A DNA stretch of 6,776 bases from Bacteroidales bacterium UBA5621 (GTDB taxonomy: Bacteria; Bacteroidota; Bacteroidia; Bacteroidales; VadinHA17), in assembly GCA_002424525.1 (NCBI GenBank), contig DIKJ01000032.1, forward strand, positions 6,209 through 12,984. Direction: 5' to 3'. Numbering within the stretch: position 1 is the stretch's first letter; each line of letters starts with the position of its first letter. The notes below the pieces were generated by a model. It was not told where the DNA came from. It worked only from the letters and a program-made list of their open reading frames with translations, and searched no databases. The translations under genes were made by a program, and so were the position numbers. Positions 1-5,732 of this stretch are shown here, piece after piece.

Positions 1-4
1 GCTG

Positions 5-38
5 TTACACAACTCTGTAAATAAGTTACATCATTCAC
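5..38 (-). promoter_or_regulatory. Regulon motif copy 1, facing left
   Basis: The top strand carries TTACA at 5-9 and TTACATCATTCAC at 26-38, with the two TTACA starts 21 bp apart. Read leftward this is GTGAATGATGTAA, a spacer, then TGTAA, the same architecture as the four other copies in the window. Its orientation implies a minus-strand gene whose -7 box and start lie beyond the left edge. The 13-bp distal box is an exact inverted copy of the one at 99-111, so copies 1 and 2 form a divergent control region. Recognition is from the sequence; the role as an operator or activator site is inferred. Confidence 0.7.
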
Positions 39-98
39 GTATTCCTGAAAGCGCTGCGCCCTTTATGATTATGGTATATGAACTTAAAGGGATGATGT

Positions 99-162
99 GT
101 GAATGATGTAACTCTTTTCCGGAATTTTGTAATTGTTTTAAGAAAAAAACACTAAATCTTTG
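99..162 (+). promoter_or_regulatory. Regulon motif copy 2 and putative promoter of the AsmA-like gene
   Basis: GTGAATGATGTAA lies at 99-111 and the second TGTAA at 128-132, 21 bp after the first one at 107. A -7-like box AATCTTTG (compare the Bacteroidota consensus TAnnTTTG) sits at 155-162, 27 bp after the start of the proximal TGTAA. This spacing is shared with copies 3 and 4. Transcription would then start near 166-170, giving a leader of about 155 bases before the ATG at 325. The match to a known promoter consensus is partial (AA instead of TA); the repeated geometry is the stronger evidence. Confidence 0.68.
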
Positions 163-235
163 TATTATAGATATTTCCGGATAAAAAACCAGACTCAGCG
201 CCGCCCTCCGGGAAGATTATCACACCATAGTATGA

Positions 236-292
236 AACCCACATGTTATTCAAAACAAACAAGAATGAAAAACTTCTCTAAACATGTGGGTT
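236..292 (+). other. 12-bp perfect inverted repeat in the 5' leader
   Basis: AACCCACATGTT at 236-247 is perfectly complementary to AACATGTGGGTT at 281-292, with a 33-base loop. In RNA this would form a 12-bp stem with no mismatches in the leader of the AsmA-like gene, ending 32 bases before its ATG. No U-run follows, so it is not a standard intrinsic terminator. It could act as an mRNA-stabilising or translation-affecting structure, or as a protein site on DNA. The function is unknown. Confidence 0.5.
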
Positions 293-324
293 CCATCCAA
301 CCTTTAAAAATAAATTATAAACGG

Positions 325-1893
325 ATGAAAATGCTTTTGAAAATATTAATCGGGACAATTGCTTTAGCTCTGTTAATAGTAATAATTACGACAGCTTTAA
401 TAAAACCCTGGCTTGGGGAAAAAATACGGGCAGAACTGAATAAGGAAAACAGGAACTATGAGGTTGAAATAGAAAAGGTCCATATTCTGATACTCCGGCC
501 AGGGATAGAATTGGAGGGTATTAAAATAAACTCCAGGCCGGGGGATAGGGGCGACCGGAATATTGAAGGAGAAATAGAGTCTGCAAAACTTAAAAGGATC
601 AGTCTCGCCCGGATCATTATTAAAAAAGAATTCAGCATCAGGGAAGTAATAATTTATAACAGCAGGATTAAAGGGAAGATACTATTCCCGAGGGATACAA
701 TACCACCTCTGGTGTCGGCCATGAACATCCGGATAGACAAAATACTTTTTGATAAAATTAACCTGTCGATGGAAGGCACCTCGTCTGCACTCTCATATTC
801 GGTGAAAGAAGGCTATTTGAAATTTTACAATCTGAAGGTTGAGAAGAATGATACCTTATCCAATGGTATTGTCAGTCAATTTGATTTTGAGGCTGAAGAA
901 CTCAATTCGGTATCGTCTGACAGTTTGTACTCGTTTACAACCGGCCGGCTTATCTATTCTGCAACTTCAAATACTCTGGCTATAAACAGCTTTTCTGTTC
1001 AGCCGAATTACAAAGATTATGAATTCACATCACGGTTTGAGTTCCAAAAAAGTCGTATTGAAGCCACCTTCAGCAATATTTACTTTCACAATTTTCTTAT
1101 TGCAGATTACTTCACGTCCGGCAGCCTGGTGAGCTCCTGGATTGAAATTGGGAAAATGGATATGAATGTTTTCCGTGATAAGCGAAAAAAATTCGCGCAT
1201 ATTAACAAACCGGCATTCCAGGATATGATTTACAGCTATCCGGGCACTATCAGAATTGATTCAATAGGTCTTATAAAAGGGAATGTCACTTATGTCGAAC
1301 ATGCTGAGGAGGCAAACAACCCCGGAGTTATCAGCTTTAATGAAATCAATGCCAGGATCTATAAAATAACCAATGATACCATTTACAAAACAGAAAGCGC
1401 TTTTTTGGAACTTAACGCTGATGCCTTATTGATGGGGAAAGGCAGGATGTCTATTTTATTAAAAGGAAGAATATTCGACAGGCACAATACATTTTCAATG
1501 TACGGAACTCTTTCAGACATGGAAGCAGATGAATTGAATCCTATACTGGAGAAAAATGCCTTTATCTATGCTACGTCCGGTAAAATAGATGGAATGAATT
1601 TCAGTTTCACGGCTGATAATACAAAAGCGACCGGCAGAATGACAATGCTTTATCATGGATTGGACCTTGCCTTTAAGAACAAACGGACGGATGATACAAC
1701 AGCCTTCAGGGAGAGATTTATTTCATTTATCGCCAACAGAAGAGTGCCGGATTCAAATCCGTTCCGGGGGCAGGAGGTGAGAGAGGGAATAATTGATTAT
1801 GAACGGGATCCGGAAAGATTCCTTTTTCATTACTGCTTCAGGTCAATTCTTTCAGGGATCACATCCAGCCTTCAGAAAAATCCAAAAAAATGA
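325..1893 (+). CDS. AsmA/DUF748-like membrane-anchored envelope protein (hypothetical)
   Basis: This encodes 522 residues. An uncleaved N-terminal membrane segment (about residues 4-25, LLKILIGTIALALLIVIITT) is followed by a long beta-rich periplasmic domain. The beginning resembles AsmA/DUF748 proteins: a short stretch after the membrane segment (LNKENRNYEVEIEKV), then a GIELEGIKI-type strand. The C-terminal 50 residues include NPFRGQEVREGIIDYERDP, a basic/YERDP ending I associate with this family in Bacteroidota. AsmA-like proteins are linked to envelope lipid transport and outer-membrane homeostasis; the exact role here is unknown. The reading frame is open back to an ATG at 160, but the membrane segment sits naturally behind the ATG at 325, and the predicted promoter would start transcription after 160. 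In-frame ATGs at 232, 265 and 331 are alternatives. No clear Shine-Dalgarno is seen. Confidence 0.72.
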   Translation: MKMLLKILIGTIALALLIVIITTALIKPWLGEKIRAELNKENRNYEVEIEKVHILILRPGIELEGIKINSRPGDRGDRNIEGEIESAKLKRISLARIIIKKEFSIREVIIYNSRIKGKILFPRDTIPPLVSAMNIRIDKILFDKINLSMEGTSSALSYSVKEGYLKFYNLKVEKNDTLSNGIVSQFDFEAEELNSVSSDSLYSFTTGRLIYSATSNTLAINSFSVQPNYKDYEFTSRFEFQKSRIEATFSNIYFHNFLIADYFTSGSLVSSWIEIGKMDMNVFRDKRKKFAHINKPAFQDMIYSYPGTIRIDSIGLIKGNVTYVEHAEEANNPGVISFNEINARIYKITNDTIYKTESAFLELNADALLMGKGRMSILLKGRIFDRHNTFSMYGTLSDMEADELNPILEKNAFIYATSGKIDGMNFSFTADNTKATGRMTMLYHGLDLAFKNKRTDDTTAFRERFISFIANRRVPDSNPFRGQEVREGIIDYERDPERFLFHYCFRSILSGITSSLQKNPKK

Positions 1894-1909
1894 TTTTTTC
1901 AGAAACAAT

Positions 1910-1929
1910 CCGTCAGCTGAAGCTGACGG
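1910..1929. terminator. Hairpin between convergent genes, possible bidirectional terminator
   Basis: CCGTCAGCT and AGCTGACGG form a perfect 9-bp stem with a two-base loop (GA). It lies 16 bases after the stop of the AsmA-like gene and 25 bases beyond the stop of the converging small membrane-protein gene. No strong T-run follows on either strand (minus side GATTGTTTCTG), so efficiency as an intrinsic terminator is uncertain. Its position between convergent genes supports the call. Confidence 0.6.
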
Positions 1930-1954
1930 CAATTGAGCAGGACTTCTTCCTGCA

Positions 1955-2170
1955 TTACCATTTCCTCCTGGAAGCGAACCAGCCAAGCAGGAACCCGAGA
2001 ACCAGACTGATAAGAATCTGTCCCCATCGCAAACTTGCCATATTCATCGAGCCTCCGCCATGTCCCAATCCTTTCATCCAGGTAGCACCGCCCAGCAACA
2101 GAAAAGCAATTACTATCACTGCAAATGCAATAATATAGTAAAGCATTTGTCTGTTTTTTCTTGTACTCAT
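1955..2170 (-). CDS. Small two-helix membrane protein (71 aa), unnamed
   Basis: The predicted protein is MSTRKNRQML followed by a hydrophobic helix (about 9-28). A short loop rich in Gly, His and Met comes next (WMKGLGHGGGSMNM, about 31-44), then a second helix (about 48-66) and a basic end RRKW. The frame extends upstream to 2218, but that would run into the preceding gene; the ATG at 2170 leaves a 10-base gap after that gene's stop at 2181. The two small genes therefore look like one operon driven by motif copy 3. I do not recognise a named family. The His/Met loop could suggest metal contact, but this is only a composition remark. Confidence 0.7.
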   Translation of the reverse strand: MSTRKNRQMLYYIIAFAVIVIAFLLLGGATWMKGLGHGGGSMNMASLRWGQILISLVLGFLLGWFASRRKW

Positions 2171-2180
2171 TGGGTTTATA

Positions 2181-2390
2181 CTATTTCTTTGAAGCCACCA
2201 GTAAGACAACTCCTCCAACTCCCATAACGGCTATCCCGACCAGCGGAGACCATTTGAGGTGGTGCCTTTTGTTTGCATTAATTTGAATATTCCCTATATC
2301 AACTATTTTCTCTTTTGTGAAGAAAGTAAAGGCTGTAACAATGGTTAATAATAAACCAATTATTATAATGACGATACCTGCTGTTTTCAT
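2181..2390 (-). CDS. Small two-helix membrane protein (69 aa), unnamed conserved type
   Basis: It begins MKTAGIVIIIIGLLLTIVTA and has two predicted membrane helices (about 3-24 and 47-66). A polar stretch of about 20 residues separates them (TKEKIVDIGNIQIN), and it ends SKK. Short proteins with this build (MKTAGI.. start, VDIG..I motif, WSP before helix 2) are common in Bacteroidota genomes, but I cannot name a family with confidence. The frame is open to 2453, but those codons overlap the predicted promoter, so the ATG at 2390 is chosen. No Shine-Dalgarno is seen, and the leader would be only about 20 bases. First gene of a two-gene operon with the 71-residue protein. Confidence 0.72.
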   Translation of the reverse strand: MKTAGIVIIIIGLLLTIVTAFTFFTKEKIVDIGNIQINANKRHHLKWSPLVGIAVMGVGGVVLLVASKK

Positions 2391-2415
2391 ATAAATGGTT
2401 TTAATAATAATAGCG

Positions 2416-2479
2416 GAAAGATATGGAAAGATCATGGCAGAAGTGTTACACAATTCCTGATATGATTTACATCATTCAC
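2416..2479 (-). promoter_or_regulatory. Regulon motif copy 3 and putative promoter of the two-gene small membrane-protein operon
   Basis: On the minus strand GTGAATGATGTAA (2479-2467) is followed by TGTAA (2450-2446), again 21 bp apart. A -7-like box TATCTTTC (2423-2416) begins 27 bp after the start of the proximal TGTAA. It differs from TAnnTTTG only in the last base. The predicted start near 2410 lies about 20 bases before the ATG at 2390, the shortest leader of the set. Confidence 0.7.
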
Positions 2480-2517
2480 ACATAATTAGTCCGAAGTCCG
2501 AAGTCATATTGTACTTA

Positions 2518-2586
2518 GCTTCCGGCTTCTGACTTCCGGCTTCCGGCTTCTGACTTCCGGCTTCCGGCTTCCGGCTTCCGGCTCCT
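2518..2586. repeat. Heptamer tandem repeat (GCTTCCG / GCTTCTG / ACTTCCG)
   Basis: Nine consecutive 7-bp units run from 2518 to 2580, followed by a degenerate partial unit (GCTCC). The order gives a 21-bp higher-order unit (GCTTCCG-GCTTCTG-ACTTCCG) twice, then three GCTTCCG units. Just to the left, 2490-2506 contains GTCCGAA-type sequence in the opposite sense, which could pair imperfectly with the repeat (CCGAAGTCA against TGACTTCCGG). The repeat lies between the end of the permease-like gene (2602) and the promoter of the next minus-strand operon, where a transcription end is expected. It is a simple-sequence array, not a CRISPR: there are no spacers. Confidence 0.85.
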
Positions 2587-2601
2587 ATAGACAATGATTG
2601 A

Positions 2602-3708
2602 TTACTTTTTTTTTATTATTTTCTTAATGATCGGTTTAATTTTTATCAGCGGAGGTAAAGTATCGCCCAGCAGAAATCCGTAGGGTTCTAATTGTTCAAT
2701 ATTGTCGAGAATGAGCTTTACAATAGCCAGTATCGGTATTGAAAGAAACATTCCGGGGATTCCCCATAAAGCATTCCCGACAAATACCACAATCAGCGAG
2801 AAAAGGGCATTGATTTTTACTTTTGAGGAGACTATTACGGGAACGATGTAATTATTATCTATAAGCTGGATGACATAATATGCTGCCATAACGTAAACGG
2901 CATACCAGGCTGACGATTTGGTAGCCAGCGCAATCATCACTGGAAGCGCGACTCCCACGACCCCTCCGATGTATGGGATTACATTGAGTATAGCGATAAG
3001 TATCCCGAGAACAAAAGCGTAATCGATTCCGATAATCAAAAGAGCAGTAGTATTCAGTGCTGCCATAATAACAGCTTCCATTACCAGTCCGACAAGATAG
3101 CGCTGAATAACGGTTTTTGACTTGGTGATTATTATATTCACCTTGCTTTGTTGGTTTGTAACGAAGAGTTTGTGAATAAAGTCGATTATGAGAGGCTGGT
3201 AAAGCAGAATAAAAAAAACATAAACCGGGACTAAAAACAATGCAATCAATATGCCGCCAATACTGACGAGGGTCTTCCCGATTGCCGCCCCGCTGGAATT
3301 CATGATTTCACCCTTTGTTTCTGTGATCCATGCAAATATTTTCTGAGAGTTTATGTCCAGATAACCTGAAACCCAGATGACTGCCCTGTTAAGTGCTTCG
3401 GTAAATTTTTCGATCAATGCCGGCAATGATTCGCTCAGACGGTTGATCTGCGAATAAATAAGCAAACCAAACGCAGCAATTATTATTATAGTAAGTAATA
3501 AAGTGATCGTGATAGCCACAATCCTGTTAATTTTTTTATCTACAAAAAAATTAACAACAGGGTGGAGCACAATGGCTATAATAATAGCGAAAACGAGAGG
3601 AATGAGAATCCCCCTGCCAATATACAATATTGTGAACAAAGCAATTATACCGAGAAGAAAAAGAGATGTCTGCGCGTAGAACGGCAATTTTATTTTTTCA
3701 TCTGTCAC
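2602..3708 (-). CDS. AI-2E family transporter (PF01594-like permease)
   Basis: This encodes 368 residues, within the usual size of the family. The N-terminal half has membrane helices at about 11-30, 33-55 and 63-86. A soluble stretch follows (about 87-140), and several more helices run from about 146 onward. Family hallmarks are visible: NVIPYIGG at 242-249, then the downstream pattern DNNYIVP at 284-290 and GIPGMFLSIP at 316-325. The family is named after the AI-2 exporter TqsA, but members carry varied substrates and some are Na+/H+ antiporters, so no substrate is assigned. The start is GTG at 3708, overlapping the TGA of the upstream gene by four bases (GTGA), which suggests translational coupling. 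It begins (M)TDEKIKLPFYAQTS, as expected for the family. Last gene of the minus-strand cluster; the C-terminus is strongly basic (KKIIKKK). Confidence 0.9.
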   Translation of the reverse strand: MTDEKIKLPFYAQTSLFLLGIIALFTILYIGRGILIPLVFAIIIAIVLHPVVNFFVDKKINRIVAITITLLLTIIIIAAFGLLIYSQINRLSESLPALIEKFTEALNRAVIWVSGYLDINSQKIFAWITETKGEIMNSSGAAIGKTLVSIGGILIALFLVPVYVFFILLYQPLIIDFIHKLFVTNQQSKVNIIITKSKTVIQRYLVGLVMEAVIMAALNTTALLIIGIDYAFVLGILIAILNVIPYIGGVVGVALPVMIALATKSSAWYAVYVMAAYYVIQLIDNNYIVPVIVSSKVKINALFSLIVVFVGNALWGIPGMFLSIPILAIVKLILDNIEQLEPYGFLLGDTLPPLIKIKPIIKKIIKKK

Positions 3709-4103
3709 GGCTTTTCTGAGCCCTCTTCTTTTTTACGAAAAATACGTTGAAATAATAAATGACTGAGCGATTTAACCTCCTCAGGATGCCTTGCGACCAT
3801 GTTTGTAACACCTAACTGTAACACAACACCGAATAATTTTCTGAGTATATTTCCTGACGCACCAACAATTATCCTTTTTGAGAGATAGCCGGAAGCTAAA
3901 CCTGTTGCAGTTCCCAGGATGTTGTCGATAAGATAGGGAGAGGAAGATATATCCTTTATGGTGCTTTTAAGCAGGTTTATTGGCTTTAAGCTCTCAAACG
4001 TAAGGTAGAGTTGCTCTTTAAGCTGCTCTCCCTTTACTGTTTGCTCTTCTTCAAGTAATTGAATGGCATTTTTTATATCTGCAACGGAATTAATGTTTTC
4101 CAT
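3705..4103 (-). CDS. Conserved hypothetical protein (132 aa), membrane-associated
   Basis: I cannot name this protein. Residues 8-40 are charged and helical (IKNAIQLLEEEQTVKGEQLK). A Gly/Ala-rich amphipathic or membrane-dipping stretch follows at about 60-100 (ILGTATGLASGYLSKRIIVG, then LFGVVLQLGVTNMV), and the end is basic/acidic (RIFRKKEEGSEKP). The ATG lies 6 bases after the stop of the holin-like gene, and its own stop overlaps the GTG of the permease-like gene. The tight spacing shows it belongs to the same operon. Its position between a holin-X-like protein and a permease suggests an accessory role at the inner membrane, but this is inference from context only. Confidence 0.8.
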   Translation of the reverse strand: MENINSVADIKNAIQLLEEEQTVKGEQLKEQLYLTFESLKPINLLKSTIKDISSSPYLIDNILGTATGLASGYLSKRIIVGASGNILRKLFGVVLQLGVTNMVARHPEEVKSLSHLLFQRIFRKKEEGSEKP

Positions 4104-4109
4104 GTGATT

Positions 4110-4451
4110 CTATCTGAGCAGAAGTTTGATGATATTATTTCCGATGAGTCTTTTAATCCGTTTATGCATAAAGAAATGCACAAAAATCCCCGCAAGGCCA
4201 TAAAAACCGGCAACAACAAAGAAACCGTAAAATATTCCTCCCAGGATTTCTCCCAGCCAGATAGCAATTCCCAGATTAAGAAAAATCAGGAAGGAAGCAG
4301 CTAAAACAAAAACTAAAGAGTGAGGTATGAATGAGGAAACGACATCCGATGTTTTATCAACAACTTTGAGTTTCCCCAGCTCATAACCTGCTTTGCCGAA
4401 TTCGGTTGCTTTTTCGTATAGTGTTTCAATAATCTTAGAAGTATCTTCCAT
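4110..4451 (-). CDS. Holin-X (DUF1469 / PF07332-like) inner-membrane protein
   Basis: This encodes 113 residues. A polar N-terminal amphipathic helix (about 3-40, TSKIIETLYEKATEFGKAGY) is followed by two close membrane helices (about 44-66 and 71-94) and a short basic tail (KRIKRLIGNN). This is the layout of the 'phage holin family' proteins PF07332. In bacterial chromosomes these usually occur beside YtxH-type genes and not in prophages, and nothing phage-like surrounds this one. The ATG at 4451 is preceded by AAGGA about 9 bases upstream, one of the few Shine-Dalgarno-like signals here. The start is 14 bases after the YtxH stop. Confidence 0.82.
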   Translation of the reverse strand: MEDTSKIIETLYEKATEFGKAGYELGKLKVVDKTSDVVSSFIPHSLVFVLAASFLIFLNLGIAIWLGEILGGIFYGFFVVAGFYGLAGIFVHFFMHKRIKRLIGNNIIKLLLR

Positions 4452-4465
4452 GGTTGGAATTCCTT

Positions 4466-4753
4466 TTAAACAACTGAACCTGCGGCCGTTTCAGCATCTT
4501 TTTTTGCTTTTTCCGCTTTGGCCCTGCCTTTTTCAGCAAAATCGGTAACTTCTTCTTTTACCTCATCAATCTTCTCAGAGATATCGTTAAGAAACTCATC
4601 GAATTTTTCTTTGGCAGTTTCAAGATAATCCTCTCCCTTTTTTGAGATCTTCTTTCGGGTAACTTTTCCTTTATCCGGGGCGAATAAAATCCCCAGCAAA
4701 GCACCGGCGGCGACTCCGGCTAACACGCCCAATATAACTTTTCCTGAACTCAT
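4466..4753 (-). CDS. YtxH domain-containing protein
   Basis: This encodes 95 residues. A Gly/Ala-rich N-terminal membrane segment (about 5-24, KVILGVLAGVAAGALLGILF) runs into APDKGKVTRKKI, the characteristic YtxH pattern (APxxG followed by basic residues). A long, highly charged helical or coiled-coil tail follows (about 38-90) with alternating Lys and Glu. YtxH proteins are general-stress-associated membrane proteins of unknown biochemical role. The frame can be extended to a GTG at 4780, but the ATG at 4753 gives the usual family N-terminus (MSSGKV) and is preferred. A 112-base gap separates it from the upstream lmo0937-type gene, so an extra internal promoter is possible, though no motif copy is present there. 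Confidence 0.85.
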   Translation of the reverse strand: MSSGKVILGVLAGVAAGALLGILFAPDKGKVTRKKISKKGEDYLETAKEKFDEFLNDISEKIDEVKEEVTDFAEKGRAKAEKAKKDAETAAGSVV

Positions 4754-4865
4754 AATCTTGCTTTTAAATGATAAGTCCACTCTGAAAGGTCATAGCTTCA
4801 TTCGCTTCGCAAATTCGCAACGGCTTTGGAGAATGGGCTTACCGGATGTTAATAAAGTGATAACT
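4754..4865. other. Intergenic gap inside the minus-strand cluster
   Basis: This is the only gap over 100 bases within the six-gene cluster. It has no copy of the regulon motif and no clear -7 box. It contains a short run of TTCGC repeats (around 4800-4820: ATTCGC, TTCGC, ATTCGC) that can form only small imperfect structures. Whether transcription reads through from 5372 or restarts here cannot be decided from the sequence. Confidence 0.4.
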
Positions 4866-5021
4866 CTAAAGGATTCTTCTCCCCTGAATAACCTTGACAA
4901 TTATTGCAATGATTGCGATAACTAGAAGAATATGGATGATTCCGCCGACACTGTAGCCAAAAAATCCGATGGCCCAGGCGATAAGAAGCACCACTGCTAT
5001 GACATAAAGTAGATTTCCCAT
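4866..5021 (-). CDS. lmo0937-type mini membrane protein (51 aa)
   Basis: A short gene that is easily missed. It translates as MGNLLYVIAVVLLIAWAIGF, then a GYSVGGIIH turn, a second hydrophobic helix (about 31-45) and the end QGRRIL, stop TAG. The length, the MGNLLY start, the AIGFFGY motif and the GGIIHILLVIA second helix match the 'lmo0937 family membrane protein' pattern, typically about 48-52 residues and widespread in Bacteroidota. Function is unknown. The ATG at 5021 lies 30 bases after the stop of the upstream 106-residue gene, so both are probably co-transcribed from motif copy 4. No strong Shine-Dalgarno is seen. Confidence 0.88.
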   Translation of the reverse strand: MGNLLYVIAVVLLIAWAIGFFGYSVGGIIHILLVIAIIAIIVKVIQGRRIL

Positions 5022-5051
5022 GATTTTCGTTTATTTTATTTATTTACAATT

Positions 5052-5372
5052 TTACAGTAGAATAACCAACAGAACAATAATAAGGAGTAATACGGCACCT
5101 GAAATGTAATAACCGCCGCCTATTGCCTTGAGATTGTGTTTGATAGCCTTTACTTCTTTCCTCAGGTTCTTTTTTTCTTCCGAATTCAGTTTCGACATAT
5201 CCGTTGCTTTAATTTCATCCAGCCTTACAAGCAGTGTTCTGGCTGCAGCAGAATCTGCCGGTGTTGGAGCAGGCAAGGTAACAGGCTCATTTACAGTTGC
5301 TGCACTTGACTGAAACGGCACAAATGCAAATGAAAAGCACATTAACATTAAACCAAGAACGATCTTTTTCAT
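5052..5372 (-). CDS. Exported small protein with C-terminal membrane anchor (106 aa), unnamed
   Basis: A signal peptide is clear: MKK, a hydrophobic core (IVLGLMLMCFSFAF) and a likely cleavage near SSA-A at about 24-25. Next come a Pro/Ala-rich linker (about 28-45) and a charged helical segment (about 46-83: LVRLDEIKATDMSKLNSEEK, then basic residues). The last part is a Gly turn (GGGYY) and a C-terminal membrane helix (about 88-106) ending VILL with no tail. The predicted topology is a periplasmic helix held at the membrane by its C-terminus. Similar short signal-peptide proteins are common in Bacteroidota, but I know no assigned function. First gene of the minus-strand cluster, nearest to motif copy 4, with a leader of about 115 bases. 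Confidence 0.8.
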   Translation of the reverse strand: MKKIVLGLMLMCFSFAFVPFQSSAATVNEPVTLPAPTPADSAAARTLLVRLDEIKATDMSKLNSEEKKNLRKEVKAIKHNLKAIGGGYYISGAVLLLIIVLLVILL

Positions 5373-5432
5373 TTTAATTGATTTTAATTATTAATAAATC
5401 CACGATAATTGTAATTATGTTTGATTTGGTTA

Positions 5433-5444
5433 TTTACCGGTAAA
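5433..5444. promoter_or_regulatory. 12-bp perfect palindrome in the leader of the 106-residue gene
   Basis: TTTACCGGTAAA at 5433-5444 is a perfect palindrome. It lies about 60 bases upstream of the ATG at 5372 and about 45 bases downstream of the predicted transcription start. It could be an operator for a dimeric repressor acting within the leader. Such a short palindrome could also arise by chance. Confidence 0.3.
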
Positions 5445-5492
5445 AATTATCAGTTGTATTAATCCTGAGGTTTTAAATATCTTTTCAATCAC

Positions 5493-5556
5493 CAAAGGTA
5501 GGTCAATCAGTTCTGCACACTCTTACATAATTTCCGGGAAAATTTACATCATTTAC
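5493..5556 (-). promoter_or_regulatory. Regulon motif copy 4 and putative promoter of the minus-strand gene cluster
   Basis: On the minus strand GTAAATGATGTAA (5556-5544) is followed by TGTAA (5527-5523), 21 bp apart. TACCTTTG (5500-5493), a full match to the Bacteroidota -7 consensus TAnnTTTG, starts 27 bp after the start of the proximal TGTAA. This is the best -7 match of the set and anchors the promoter reading of the other copies. Transcription would begin near 5487 and run into the 106-residue gene. Confidence 0.75.
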
Positions 5557-5640
5557 GTATTTTGGCTCTGGCCTGATTAATTCATTTGACTATCAAGCTC
5601 ACGAAGAAGTAATAATCCACAATCGCTGCTTATGCAGGCA

Positions 5641-5658
5641 TACCTGCCAGTGCGGGTA
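5641..5658. other. Stem-loop in the divergent kaiC control region
   Basis: TACCTGC (5641-5647) pairs with GCGGGTA (5652-5658), seven pairs including one G-T wobble, with loop CAGT. It lies between the divergent motif copies 4 and 5, outside both predicted transcripts. The rest of 5557-5732 shows no convincing ORF or further motif copy. No T-run follows on either strand. It may be a remnant of a dispersed repeat; no function is assigned. Confidence 0.35.
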
Positions 5659-5732
5659 CTGAACATGCCAGCCTTCCTTTACCTTAAAGTTTTAACCAAT
5701 ACAGAAATGGTTATACTTCGCTATTGGAATCT

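Noticed and set aside
5..132. Assigning the 21-bp direct repeats to a LytTR-type response regulator
   Set aside because: The spacing fits that family, but the repeat (GTTACA/TGTAAC) matches the known LytTR consensus only partly and no regulator gene is in the window. The family is left open.
160..324. In-frame upstream extension of the AsmA-like gene to an ATG at 160
   Set aside because: The added 55 residues are polar and low-quality, contain both arms of the hairpin, and begin inside the predicted promoter. The ATG at 325 directly precedes the membrane segment.
1890..2138. Plus-strand open frame after the AsmA-like gene
   Set aside because: It is the antisense shadow of the 71-residue membrane-protein gene, is Pro-rich and unlikely as a protein, and crosses the terminator-like hairpin.
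2518..2586. CRISPR array
   Set aside because: The units are 7 bp and contiguous, with no unique spacers and no cas genes.
4059..4304. Open frames on both strands across the holin-like/132-residue gene junction
   Set aside because: Out-of-frame shadows of two tightly packed genes with clear membrane-protein features.
4110..4451. Prophage holin/lysis module
   Set aside because: The holin-like protein is of the chromosomal holin-X type beside YtxH; no endolysin or phage gene is nearby.
4797..4822. TTCGC repeat cluster as an operator or hairpin
   Set aside because: It is short and imperfect, with no symmetric arms and no second copy elsewhere in the window.
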